Assembly: GCA_009702525.1 (NCBI GenBank)
Contig: WLHW01000029.1
Location: 1 to 13,318 of the forward strand
Direction of reading: 5' to 3'
Source of the DNA: Actinomycetota bacterium
Lineage (GTDB): Bacteria; Actinomycetota; Actinomycetes; Nanopelagicales; Nanopelagicaceae
DNA: 13,318 nt
The notes under the pieces are model-generated. The model was not told where the DNA came from. It ran no database searches and saw only the letters and a list, made by a program, of their open reading frames with translations. The position numbers were made by a program, and so were the translations under genes. Of this stretch, positions 1 through 6,861 are shown piece by piece (the stretch's first letter is position 1; every line of letters begins with the position of its first letter).

Positions 1-215
1 AGCGAGACCGCATGACATTGGTAGGAATGGTCTTGCGTGATAACAAGTTCGACAAGGAAGCAATGACTATTTTGTTAGAGGCCACCGATAAGTTCCCTGA
101 CTCATTTGATACATGGCAAGCGCTTGCATCTCTGCCGAATGCGACGCCGGCCCAGGTGGCCAACGCCAAGGCGCAGATGAAGCGGTTGGATCCGCTGAAC
201 CCAGAGCTTAAATAG
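1..215 (+). CDS. C-terminal fragment of a TPR-like protein (5' end outside window)
   Basis: The frame is open to the left edge (from base 3) and ends at TAG 213-215, so only about 70 C-terminal residues are visible. They read as two amphipathic helices followed by a proline-containing tail ending LDPLNPELK. The pattern of small residues at fixed spacing, with W/F-x-x-L-A-x-L, resembles a tetratricopeptide-repeat unit. The first ATG in the frame (12) is very unlikely to be the true start because the reading frame continues upstream. In actinobacteria such C-terminal TPR tails are found on O-antigen-ligase-like and other membrane glycosyl-transfer proteins, but nothing visible here supports that identity. 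The following gene has its own promoter-like region after a 57-base gap. Confidence 0.6.
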   Translation, partial: RDRMTLVGMVLRDNKFDKEAMTILLEATDKFPDSFDTWQALASLPNATPAQVANAKAQMKRLDPLNPELK

Positions 216-229
216 AGGGGGCACGCGGT

Positions 230-272
230 AAAGGCTCAGGTTCTTCTCAGGTTTTAGCGGTGTAATAGGCAC
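230..272 (+). promoter_or_regulatory. Promoter/operator of the flavocytochrome gene: tandem CTCAGGTT repeats plus -10
   Basis: Two identical octamers CTCAGGTT lie at 235-242 and 246-253, so their period is 11 bases (about one helical turn). They cover the position expected for a -35 box. A -10-like TGTAAT follows at 261-266, and six bases later comes the ATG at 273, so the transcript would start at or next to the ATG. Tandem half-sites overlapping -35 are typical of activation by OmpR/PhoB-family response regulators. The same octamer recurs at 1663-1670 in front of the next gene with the same spacing to its -10. The regulator itself is not in view, although GlnR at 12027-12740 is of the same family. 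Confidence 0.6.
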
Positions 273-1625
273 ATGACTGCCCCTACACGAATCTACAAAC
301 ACTCCGCCGCCGGTACCGATTGGGCTTCGCTGATTATGGGTGGAGGTCTGGGGTTCACGTTGGCGTTGCAGCTGACCACGGTGCGAAAGAGTGATTTCAC
401 ATCGCTGTATGCATCGATTGCAACCTTTTCACGGCTGTCGGCTTTGGTGGGTACCTACTTTGCAATCGTTGGAATCTTTTTAGTTGCACGTATCCCATGG
501 ATTGAAAAGGGTGTTGGGCACGATCGGTTAGTGACATGGCATCGCAAGCTGGGGCCGTATTCGTTGTTTGCAATTGGTTTTCACGTTTTATTTATCGTCT
601 TATCTTTTGCTGGCCAAGACCATGTGCGCTTATATACCGAGTTATGGCGCTTGTTAACTACCTTCGATTGGATGTGGGCGGCGCTGGCTGGATTCATATT
701 GATGATTTTGGCTGGTGTAACGTCCTACAAAAAAGCTCGCGCAAAGATGAGCTATGAGACGTGGTGGATAATTCATATCTACACATACTTTGCAGTGGCC
801 GTATCTTTTATGCACCAAGTATTAAATGGACAGATGTTTATTGGTCATCCGCTTAACCGTGCATACTGGACGTTGTTATATATCTTGATGGCTTTTGCAA
901 TTATTTATTGGCGATTTGGTGTGCCACTGGTGCGTTCGGCGAAACATTCTTTGCGCGTAGAAAAAATCGTTGTAGAAGGTCCTGGAGTTGTCTCTGTGAT
1001 TATGAAGGGGCGTAACTTACGTAAGTTAGCGGCCCAAGGCGGACAGTTCTTTGGCTGGCGTTTTTTTACTCGCGGACATTTCTTAATGTCGCATCCGTAC
1101 TCTTTATCGGCAGCACCAACTGAACATTTCTTGCGCATTACTGTTAAAGATTTAGGCGATCACTCGCGATCATTAGCTTTTCTAAAACCCGGTACGCGCG
1201 TTTTTGTTGAAGGCCCTTATGGTGCCTTTACTGCAGGGCGCAGCACGCGTCCGCACGTTGTGTTAATTGGTGGCGGCGTAGGAATCACACCGATACGAGC
1301 ACTGATGGATGAGTTCAATGGCGGCGTGCAGATGGATGTAATTTTTAGGGCCTCGAAGGAAGAGGATCTGGTCTTGAAAAATGAGCTGGATTACATGGCC
1401 TTTAATAGCGGGGGATCAATTCGGATTCACTATTTAGTCGGCCCACGCAAAAATCATCCGATGGATTCGCGGGCGCTGCGACGCTTAGTGCCACAGTTTG
1501 CCGATAGCGATATCTATATCTGTGGGCCAGAGCCGTTGGTTTCGGCGGTACGCGAGGCTGCTGAGGGCGTTGGAGTGCCTAAGAACCGCTTCCATGATGA
1601 GGCCTTTGCCTTTCATGGCGAATAA
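273..1625 (+). CDS. Membrane flavocytochrome reductase (ferric-reductase/NOX-type, FAD and NAD(P)H domains)
   Basis: This 450-residue protein has about six membrane helices (near residues 18-36, 56-74, 95-113, 133-150, 164-183 and 197-215). Two histidine pairs, H90/H104 and H168/H181, have the spacing of the bis-heme b motif of ferric reductase/NADPH oxidase membrane domains. The cytoplasmic half has the FAD-binding HPYSLSAAP (274-282) and GPYG (314-317), the nicotinamide-binding GGGVGITP (333-340), ICGPEP (416-421) and a C-terminal FHDEAFAF. It is predicted to pass electrons from cytoplasmic NAD(P)H through FAD and two hemes across the membrane. The next two genes encode an exported FMN carrier and its flavin transferase, so the likely acceptor is that covalent flavin. 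ATG 273 is the first start after an in-frame stop at 255 and lies six bases after a -10-like box, with no good Shine-Dalgarno. The final acceptor (Fe(III), quinone or other) is unknown. Confidence 0.88.
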   Translation: MTAPTRIYKHSAAGTDWASLIMGGGLGFTLALQLTTVRKSDFTSLYASIATFSRLSALVGTYFAIVGIFLVARIPWIEKGVGHDRLVTWHRKLGPYSLFAIGFHVLFIVLSFAGQDHVRLYTELWRLLTTFDWMWAALAGFILMILAGVTSYKKARAKMSYETWWIIHIYTYFAVAVSFMHQVLNGQMFIGHPLNRAYWTLLYILMAFAIIYWRFGVPLVRSAKHSLRVEKIVVEGPGVVSVIMKGRNLRKLAAQGGQFFGWRFFTRGHFLMSHPYSLSAAPTEHFLRITVKDLGDHSRSLAFLKPGTRVFVEGPYGAFTAGRSTRPHVVLIGGGVGITPIRALMDEFNGGVQMDVIFRASKEEDLVLKNELDYMAFNSGGSIRIHYLVGPRKNHPMDSRALRRLVPQFADSDIYICGPEPLVSAVREAAEGVGVPKNRFHDEAFAFHGE

Positions 1626-1629
1626 AACT

Positions 1630-1733
1630 CGCAGTTCAGACTAGGGCGCAGTTCAGGAAGTTCTCAGGTTGCTGCAGTTAAGTACACCTCATAAGCGTTA
1701 CTGGCGTTAGAGCGATACGAGATTGAGGCAGAT
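1630..1733 (+). promoter_or_regulatory. Promoter/operator of the FMN-binding protein gene with TCAGG half-sites
   Basis: The 108-base gap holds a perfect 10-base direct repeat, CGCAGTTCAG at 1630-1639 and 1647-1656, and then CTCAGGTT at 1663-1670. Read as half-sites, TTCAGACT (1635), TTCAGGAA (1652) and CTCAGGTT (1663) fall 17 and 11 bases apart. The last starts exactly 15 bases before a -10-like TTAAGT (1678-1683), the same distance as 246 to 261 in front of the flavocytochrome gene. A start near 1690 would leave a leader of about 44 bases with a Shine-Dalgarno GAGG at 1725-1728, five bases before the ATG. This implies common control of the two genes. Confidence 0.55.
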
Positions 1734-2483
1734 ATGAAGCGGGCGTTATTAATCGCAGGAGGCACCTTAGGTGGCCTTGGCGCGGTGCTCGCGGTTACTC
1801 CGCCACAATTGTCATCAACTAGCTCATTGAATTTAGCTGGCGGTGGCGCAATCGGTGCACCAGCAAGTACGCCGGCCGCCGTTAGTTCTGCAGCGGCAGC
1901 TACACCTGTAGCAACTAAGAGTACAAAAGCTGCAACGACAAAGAAGGCAACCACTAAAGCATCTGCCACGCACTCTTCTGCAACTAAGGCCTCGACCACG
2001 ACTGCGGCAACAACTACCGCTAGCGCATCGGCCACTGCTACATCAAATAACTCCACTGCGACTCAAACGCAAACGGCAGATCCAACTCCAGCATCGCGTA
2101 AAAAAACTACTCCGACGCCAGATGCGACTCAAACAATAGATCCAACACCAACACCAACAAAAGCAGCAACTAAGACTGCAACTGCAACACCAACCCAAAC
2201 ATCTAAAGGTGTAACTGGAGTTTTTACTGGCCCGTCAACTTTTGTTAATTATGGCAATGTGCAAGTGCAGATAACAGTTAAAGATGGCCGCATCACCGAT
2301 GCCATTGCGGTGCAGGCACCAAGTGGTCGCAATGATCGCTATACAAATATGGCGGTACCGATTTTAAAGAAGCAAACGTTGGCAGCTCAAAGCGACAAGA
2401 TTCAAGGTGCATCGGGAGCTTCATATACTTCTTATGGTTGGTATATCTCGCTACAAGGAGCGCTAGCTAAAGCTGGTTTGTAA
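1734..2483 (+). CDS. Exported FMN-binding domain protein with Thr/Ala/Lys-rich stalk
   Basis: This 249-residue protein has a hydrophobic, Gly-rich N-terminal segment (residues 4-22) that acts as a signal or membrane anchor. A low-complexity Ala/Thr/Ser/Lys stalk with DPTP repeats follows (about 42-158), then an FMN_bind domain (about 160-249). The domain carries the covalent-flavin signature SGASYTS at 227-233. In the family a Thr in SGAT receives FMN by a phosphoester bond, and here the equivalent residue is Ser230. The module probably sits outside the membrane, tethered by the stalk, and takes electrons from the upstream flavocytochrome. The downstream ApbE homologue would attach the FMN. 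GAGG precedes ATG 1734 by five bases. The low-complexity region makes a long spurious antisense frame, which is not annotated. The domain is confident; the location is inferred from the N-terminus. Confidence 0.85.
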   Translation: MKRALLIAGGTLGGLGAVLAVTPPQLSSTSSLNLAGGGAIGAPASTPAAVSSAAAATPVATKSTKAATTKKATTKASATHSSATKASTTTAATTTASASATATSNNSTATQTQTADPTPASRKKTTPTPDATQTIDPTPTPTKAATKTATATPTQTSKGVTGVFTGPSTFVNYGNVQVQITVKDGRITDAIAVQAPSGRNDRYTNMAVPILKKQTLAAQSDKIQGASGASYTSYGWYISLQGALAKAGL

Positions 2484-2492
2484 AGTATTACC
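2481..2492 (+). promoter_or_regulatory. -10-like TAAAGT directly before apbE start
   Basis: TAAAGT (2481-2486) is made from the stop codon TAA of the upstream gene plus AGT, and lies six bases before ATG 2493. The gene has no Shine-Dalgarno. The arrangement fits a leaderless transcript from an internal promoter. No convincing -35 was seen. Confidence 0.4.
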
Positions 2493-3254
2493 ATGAATCG
2501 AGTGCAGTCTGAAATCCATGTGTGGGGCACGGTGGTTTTTGTAGATTGCGCATCGGATGCAATTAGTGAAGCCCAATTACACATTGCTATTGGCAAAGTA
2601 AAAGATTATTGCGAACACGTTGATCGCATTTTCTCAACGTACAAAGCCGATTCAACCGTTTCACAACTTCGTCGTGGTGACATTAGTATTGAAAACTGCG
2701 ATGCTGAGGTTCAAGAAGTATGGCAACTCTGTGAGCAAGCTAAGTGGATAAGTGATGGCGCTTTTGATCCGTGGGCGGTCGTGGGTGGCTTTGATCCATC
2801 GGGCTTAGTAAAAGGCTGGGCCGCCGATAAGTGCGCAGATATGTTGATGGCGGCAGGTGCCCAACACGTACAAGTTAATGCAGCAGGGGATTTATCGCTG
2901 CGTGGTGGCTACTTCGATACCGCCGATGGTGTTGTTAAGCCATGGAAAATCGGTGTAGTCAATCCCGATAATCACTTAGAGGTTTTGCAGACATTTGACA
3001 TCACCGATGGTGCAATTGCGACGTCAGGCACTTACGAGCGCGGGGCTCACATCAGTGATCCCTATACAGGCATGATCGCCATCGGCGCTAAATCGGCCAC
3101 CGTTATTGGCCCCAATGGGGCGATCACCGATGCGCTAGCAACGGCGCTGATGGTGGCCGGTCAGGACGGGGCGAAATGGTTCACACAGCCCGAACTTTCT
3201 GGGTATTTAGTGTGGGTTATTGAGCGACATGAAGATTCGGCGTGGAGCCTCTAA
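2493..3254 (+). CDS. apbE: ApbE-type FAD:protein FMN transferase
   Basis: This 253-residue protein carries the ApbE hallmarks in order: DPSGLVKGWA (101-110), NAAGDL (129-134), AIATSGTYERG (174-184), HISDP (186-190) and the metal-binding TDALATAL (212-219). ApbE enzymes split FAD and place FMN on a Thr/Ser of target proteins with Mg2+. The obvious target is the FMN_bind protein encoded nine bases upstream (SGAS motif). No signal peptide or lipobox is visible at the N-terminus, unlike many ApbE proteins of Gram-negative bacteria, so it may act on the cytoplasmic side or be exported by another route. It is somewhat shorter than typical ApbE proteins (about 300 residues or more) but keeps all motifs. 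The start at 2493 lies six bases after a TAAAGT box and has no Shine-Dalgarno. Confidence 0.9.
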   Translation: MNRVQSEIHVWGTVVFVDCASDAISEAQLHIAIGKVKDYCEHVDRIFSTYKADSTVSQLRRGDISIENCDAEVQEVWQLCEQAKWISDGAFDPWAVVGGFDPSGLVKGWAADKCADMLMAAGAQHVQVNAAGDLSLRGGYFDTADGVVKPWKIGVVNPDNHLEVLQTFDITDGAIATSGTYERGAHISDPYTGMIAIGAKSATVIGPNGAITDALATALMVAGQDGAKWFTQPELSGYLVWVIERHEDSAWSL

Positions 3255-3263
3255 AGTATGGAC
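3252..3263 (+). promoter_or_regulatory. -10-like TAAAGT before the metallopeptidase; favours start 3264
   Basis: TAAAGT (3252-3257) again begins with the stop codon of the gene upstream. Six bases separate it from ATG 3264. An in-frame ATG at 3258 lies inside that spacer, so the transcript would normally begin after it. The first eight bases, TAAAGTAT, are identical to those at 2481. No good -35 was seen. Confidence 0.42.
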
Positions 3264-5897
3264 ATGAAAAAACGGCTGCATATTTTTATCGTCTTAATCC
3301 TTAGTTTTTCATCGCTTGGGTTAAGTGCAGCGGTCGCTGTTGATACGCGCGTGTTAGATGTCGTCGAAGTTACCTGGCCAGGAGCTGCCAAGCCCCCAGC
3401 TGATGCAACGGCAATCGCCGCCATTATTGATAACGATGTAAATATTCGCTGGAAGGCATACACAACATTAGTCGGTGATACTAAAGATCGTACTATTAAC
3501 TTTGTTTCAGGAAAAGTTTTAACTACACCGATTGCACTTGGTCAGCGCATGCCATGCAGCGGATCGGGTTCGGATGATTTTATGAAGTTTGTAAAGTCCG
3601 AGGCTTATAAGCGCTTAGGAATAAGTAATTTTAGTAATCGCTACCTAGTAATTGTTTCACCTAAATCAGGCTGTGTGTGGAGTGGTCGCGCACCATTGGG
3701 CGATGCCAAGAGCACCTCTGGAATGTTGGTCTTGCATGATTCAGATTCGGGCTTTGTTATCGCCCACGAACTTGGTCATACTTTTGGTTTAGGACACTCT
3801 AACTTTTTGCGTTGTGAGTCTGGCGCAAAGGATGGTCCGTGGGGCGTTGATTGCCAAGCCATCGAATACGGCGGCGTCATAGATGCTATGGGTAACATCG
3901 ATACAGATTCGACGTTAAATACTTATCACCAGTGGACTATGGGTCTTATAAATAAGTCTCAAATCAAACAAGTCTGGCTCAGTGAAACAGTTAACTTATC
4001 GCCATCTGATTTCTCTAACGGTATAAAAGCAATTTATCTGCGTGATGGAAAATCTGCATATTGGGTCGAATACCGACGCAAGATTCCAAACGTTAATTAT
4101 GAAGCTGGGCTAGTGATTTATCGCCTTGATCCACCACCGGTGGCATCAGTAGTAAGTCCGAATCCTGAGGATTTAACTCAGCCTGAATTTAATCAATCAC
4201 TCGGCATCGATATATGGATGATCAATCTAGATACGTTCACGTATGTATTGGGTAAAACCAGTGGTTCGATGTCTAATACAACAGGCAAGACGTATTCCGG
4301 CAACATCACTTTCTCAGCCGTGGCAACTGCCGATGGTGCATCCGTAACAATTAAGCGCACACCTGATACAACGCCACCTCCGGTACCTACCTTGGGTGCG
4401 CTCAATCAATGGCGTTATCCTGATTTTGAAATCATTCCGCATGGCTATGAAGATGGCGAAACAGCCATCGCAAGTTTTCAGGCCACTATCGATGGTGTTG
4501 TAACCGACCTACCGGCATCGGTGACCGAGAACTGGGCGCCAACAGTTTTAAATCCCTTCAAAGCACCTCCAACCGTACATATTCGCGATCTACCTGAAGG
4601 TGATTATTCAATCTCCATTCGTGCAATCGATATCGCTGGCAATAAGAGCGCATGGACTCCTGCAGTTAAGATTACGATCGACCGTGGTCGCCCAGTTGTT
4701 ACAGCAGATTTTGAAACCGCGGCGCTAGTTGATGGTCAATACTCGGTTAAGTGGACTGGGGCTAAAGACACCGGCAGTGGTTTATGTGCAACTAATCTAA
4801 TTAATGAAGATGGTTTTATCACACAGAAGAGCACCGCAAAAACTGCACCAGCATTTCTAGTGAGCCCAACAACTCCGATTTCAACAACTGCACAAGTTTT
4901 TGACTGCCTGGGAAATGGTTTAACGGGTGATATCAGTATTAAAACTAATCTTTCACTCGCCACTAAAGCAAGTAAAACCGGTAAATGGAGCGCAGCGCCT
5001 GCGGCCTATGGCGCAGATGCACTCAAGTGCACCGGCAAGTGCACGGCATCATTTCTGCAAACTGGAAAATTTAGCATCGTTGCCGGTGCAGGAACTGCCG
5101 TTGTCACAACGGGCACAACAACTGTGGCCACTATTGCTAACTCAACTGCGGCCAAGCTACGACTCGTAGCCTCTTTAAACTTTAATAAGGATCGAAAAGT
5201 TATTCGCATAACTGGCAGCAACTTTGTACTCCTTGGAACAGTAACGGCCAGTGGAAGTTTCACAAACGTGACCAATCTAGATCGCACGCCACCAGCCTTA
5301 GATACATCGCTTACCGATCCTAAGCAGTTAGTGCTATCTGGCCTTGGCTTTAATGCAACTGATTTTAGTCAAGAGTGGACAGTTTTACCTATGTCTCGCG
5401 GAACAACATTAGATGATCCAAGTCTGGATCTATGTAATGCAGTTTATCCATCAGAGAAGGATCGTATTGAACGTCGTCAACTGACTGTGACGAAAGCAAA
5501 TAGTCCATTTATTTTTCTATCGACTGAAGTTGTCAGGTATTCATCGGTAGTTGCAGCTCAAGCTGCGCGGGCTGAACTAGCTAAAGCTTTAGCTCAGTGT
5601 GTTATCGATAAGGGCTATAAAGATGCAACTGGTGCAACCGTTTCTTACCTATTTAACGCCCTACCTACGATTCCAACAGGGGTGGTACCAGAAGATTCAC
5701 GAGTGTTTGTTAATACCCAAATTGATTCTGGGCCAGCTGCGCGTCAGTTGTTAGGTTTCTATCAATTTAGTGGCGCAACCTTCACAGGCTTGTATGTTAT
5801 GACAAATAGCCCAACGCCATTTACCGATGATCAAGTCAAGCGTTGGCTTAACGTGGCAACGATTTTAGCTGCCAGATTAAGCGGAAAGAGCGCTTAG
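3264..5897 (+). CDS. Large secreted metzincin-type (M11/gametolysin-like) zinc peptidase with Ig-like and C-terminal sensor-like domains
   Basis: This is an 877-residue protein from ATG 3264 (879 from ATG 3258). It has a signal peptide (KKRL, then a hydrophobic stretch, cleavage near SAAVA). The zinc motif HELGHTFGLGH is at about 168-178 and a Met-turn DAMG at about 207-210; together these define a metzincin fold. The local sequence resembles gametolysin-like M11 peptidases. From about 360 to 480 there is an Ig/FnIII-like segment with an AIDIAGNKSAW strand-turn signature, then a Thr/Ser/Ala-rich beta-type region. From about 690 to the end is a compact domain with an LCNAVYPSE motif and paired cysteines, resembling extracellular sensor domains such as PknH_C. 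Substrate is unknown; proteins or cell-surface glycoproteins are likely. It follows the flavin redox genes closely, but a functional link is not shown. The 3' end overlaps the convergent aldo/keto reductase gene by 21 bases. Confidence 0.8.
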   Translation: MKKRLHIFIVLILSFSSLGLSAAVAVDTRVLDVVEVTWPGAAKPPADATAIAAIIDNDVNIRWKAYTTLVGDTKDRTINFVSGKVLTTPIALGQRMPCSGSGSDDFMKFVKSEAYKRLGISNFSNRYLVIVSPKSGCVWSGRAPLGDAKSTSGMLVLHDSDSGFVIAHELGHTFGLGHSNFLRCESGAKDGPWGVDCQAIEYGGVIDAMGNIDTDSTLNTYHQWTMGLINKSQIKQVWLSETVNLSPSDFSNGIKAIYLRDGKSAYWVEYRRKIPNVNYEAGLVIYRLDPPPVASVVSPNPEDLTQPEFNQSLGIDIWMINLDTFTYVLGKTSGSMSNTTGKTYSGNITFSAVATADGASVTIKRTPDTTPPPVPTLGALNQWRYPDFEIIPHGYEDGETAIASFQATIDGVVTDLPASVTENWAPTVLNPFKAPPTVHIRDLPEGDYSISIRAIDIAGNKSAWTPAVKITIDRGRPVVTADFETAALVDGQYSVKWTGAKDTGSGLCATNLINEDGFITQKSTAKTAPAFLVSPTTPISTTAQVFDCLGNGLTGDISIKTNLSLATKASKTGKWSAAPAAYGADALKCTGKCTASFLQTGKFSIVAGAGTAVVTTGTTTVATIANSTAAKLRLVASLNFNKDRKVIRITGSNFVLLGTVTASGSFTNVTNLDRTPPALDTSLTDPKQLVLSGLGFNATDFSQEWTVLPMSRGTTLDDPSLDLCNAVYPSEKDRIERRQLTVTKANSPFIFLSTEVVRYSSVVAAQAARAELAKALAQCVIDKGYKDATGATVSYLFNALPTIPTGVVPEDSRVFVNTQIDSGPAARQLLGFYQFSGATFTGLYVMTNSPTPFTDDQVKRWLNVATILAARLSGKSA

Positions 5898-6809
5898 TTC
5901 TGCTATTTCTTCAGCTGAAAGCTCAACAATTTGGATGATCTCCTTTAGCTGATCAACGGTGCGTGCCGATGCGATTGGAACACTGACAGTTGATTGCGCA
6001 CGCAACCAGGCAAGGGCAATTGCACTGAGCGGTGCGTTGTCATGGGCGGCAGAAATGTGATCCATCGCAGCAATAACGGCATAGCCCTTATCAGTTGCAT
6101 ATTCACGTGCGCCGGCAGCTCGCATTGAATCAACATCGGTTACTCCAGGGCGATATTTACCACTTAAGAAACCTCGCGCGATGCCGTAAAAAGGAATATT
6201 TGAAATTCCAATGTCAGCAACGGCTTGAGCCATACCACTCTCGTACGTTGTACGGTCAACTAAGTTATATAAATCTTGCACTGCAACGTAGGACGGCAGG
6301 TTATTTTCCTCACTAGTTTTCATAGCAAGGCGTAAACGCTCCGGTGAAAAATTAGATGCGGCGATGTAGCGCACTTTTCCTTGCGCAATCAATTGAGCAT
6401 ATGCGCCAAGGGTTTCTACCATAGGAGTTTTAAGATCATCATCGTGGCTGTAGTACAGGTCGATGTAATCGGTGCGCAGACGGTTAAGCGAGTCCTCACA
6501 TGCGGCAATAATATTTGCAGCTGATAACCCAGGTCGGCGATCCATCTTTGAAACCTTTGTTGCAATAACCATCTCAGAGCGATTATTAATTTTTTCTAGC
6601 CAGCTACCAATAACGCTCTCTGACTCACCACCAATGTGACCTGGAACCCACTGGTTATACATATCGGCAGTGTCGATGAAATTTCCACCGTGGCTGCGAT
6701 ACGCATCCAAAACTGCGTGAGACTGTGCCTCATCGGCATTTGAGCCAAAGATATTGCTACCAAGGCACAGTTCATGAACAACAAGGTCAGTCTCAGGAAG
6801 AGTAATCAT
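5877..6809 (-). CDS. Aldo/keto reductase (NADPH-dependent oxidoreductase)
   Basis: This 310-residue TIM-barrel aldo/keto reductase has the full catalytic tetrad: D46, Y51, K85 (in ATKV) and H122 (in YYSHDD). It also has the family signatures GNFIDTADMY (42-51), the LRTDYIDLYY strand (111-120) and IAASNFS. The C-terminal part has the SVPIASARTVDQLKE stretch that usually contacts the 2'-phosphate of NADPH. It would reduce an aldehyde or ketone, or oxidise a sugar alcohol. It is transcribed divergently from the sugar-kinase operon across a 52-base gap, so a role in the same sugar pathway is possible. ATG 6809 lies six bases after TAACCT, suggesting a leaderless transcript. The 3' end overlaps the peptidase gene with no terminator between them. 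Confidence 0.9.
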   Translation of the reverse strand: MITLPETDLVVHELCLGSNIFGSNADEAQSHAVLDAYRSHGGNFIDTADMYNQWVPGHIGGESESVIGSWLEKINNRSEMVIATKVSKMDRRPGLSAANIIAACEDSLNRLRTDYIDLYYSHDDDLKTPMVETLGAYAQLIAQGKVRYIAASNFSPERLRLAMKTSEENNLPSYVAVQDLYNLVDRTTYESGMAQAVADIGISNIPFYGIARGFLSGKYRPGVTDVDSMRAAGAREYATDKGYAVIAAMDHISAAHDNAPLSAIALAWLRAQSTVSVPIASARTVDQLKEIIQIVELSAEEIAELSALSA

Positions 6810-6813
6810 TGCG

Positions 6814-6826
6814 CAAGGTTACCTTG
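6814..6826. promoter_or_regulatory. Perfect dyad CAAGGT-T-ACCTTG over the aldo/keto reductase -10
   Basis: A 13-base palindrome (6+1+6) sits in the 52-base divergent gap. It contains the -10-like TAACCT of the minus-strand gene (complement of 6816-6821), which is six bases from its ATG. A TTGTGG -35 candidate (complement of 6838-6843) is 16 bases away. A repressor bound here would block the reductase promoter and could affect the divergent operon, whose -10-like CACAAT is at 6849-6854. No regulator gene lies beside it. Confidence 0.45.
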
Positions 6827-6861
6827 TTCAGATGCGGCCACAATGAGGCACAATTGCCCAC

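Noticed and set aside
1664..2056. 130-codon minus-strand open frame rich in Val/Ala
   Set aside because: It is the antisense of the Thr/Ala/Ser-rich stalk of the FMN protein, has no ribosome site, and its composition mirrors the sense low-complexity codons.
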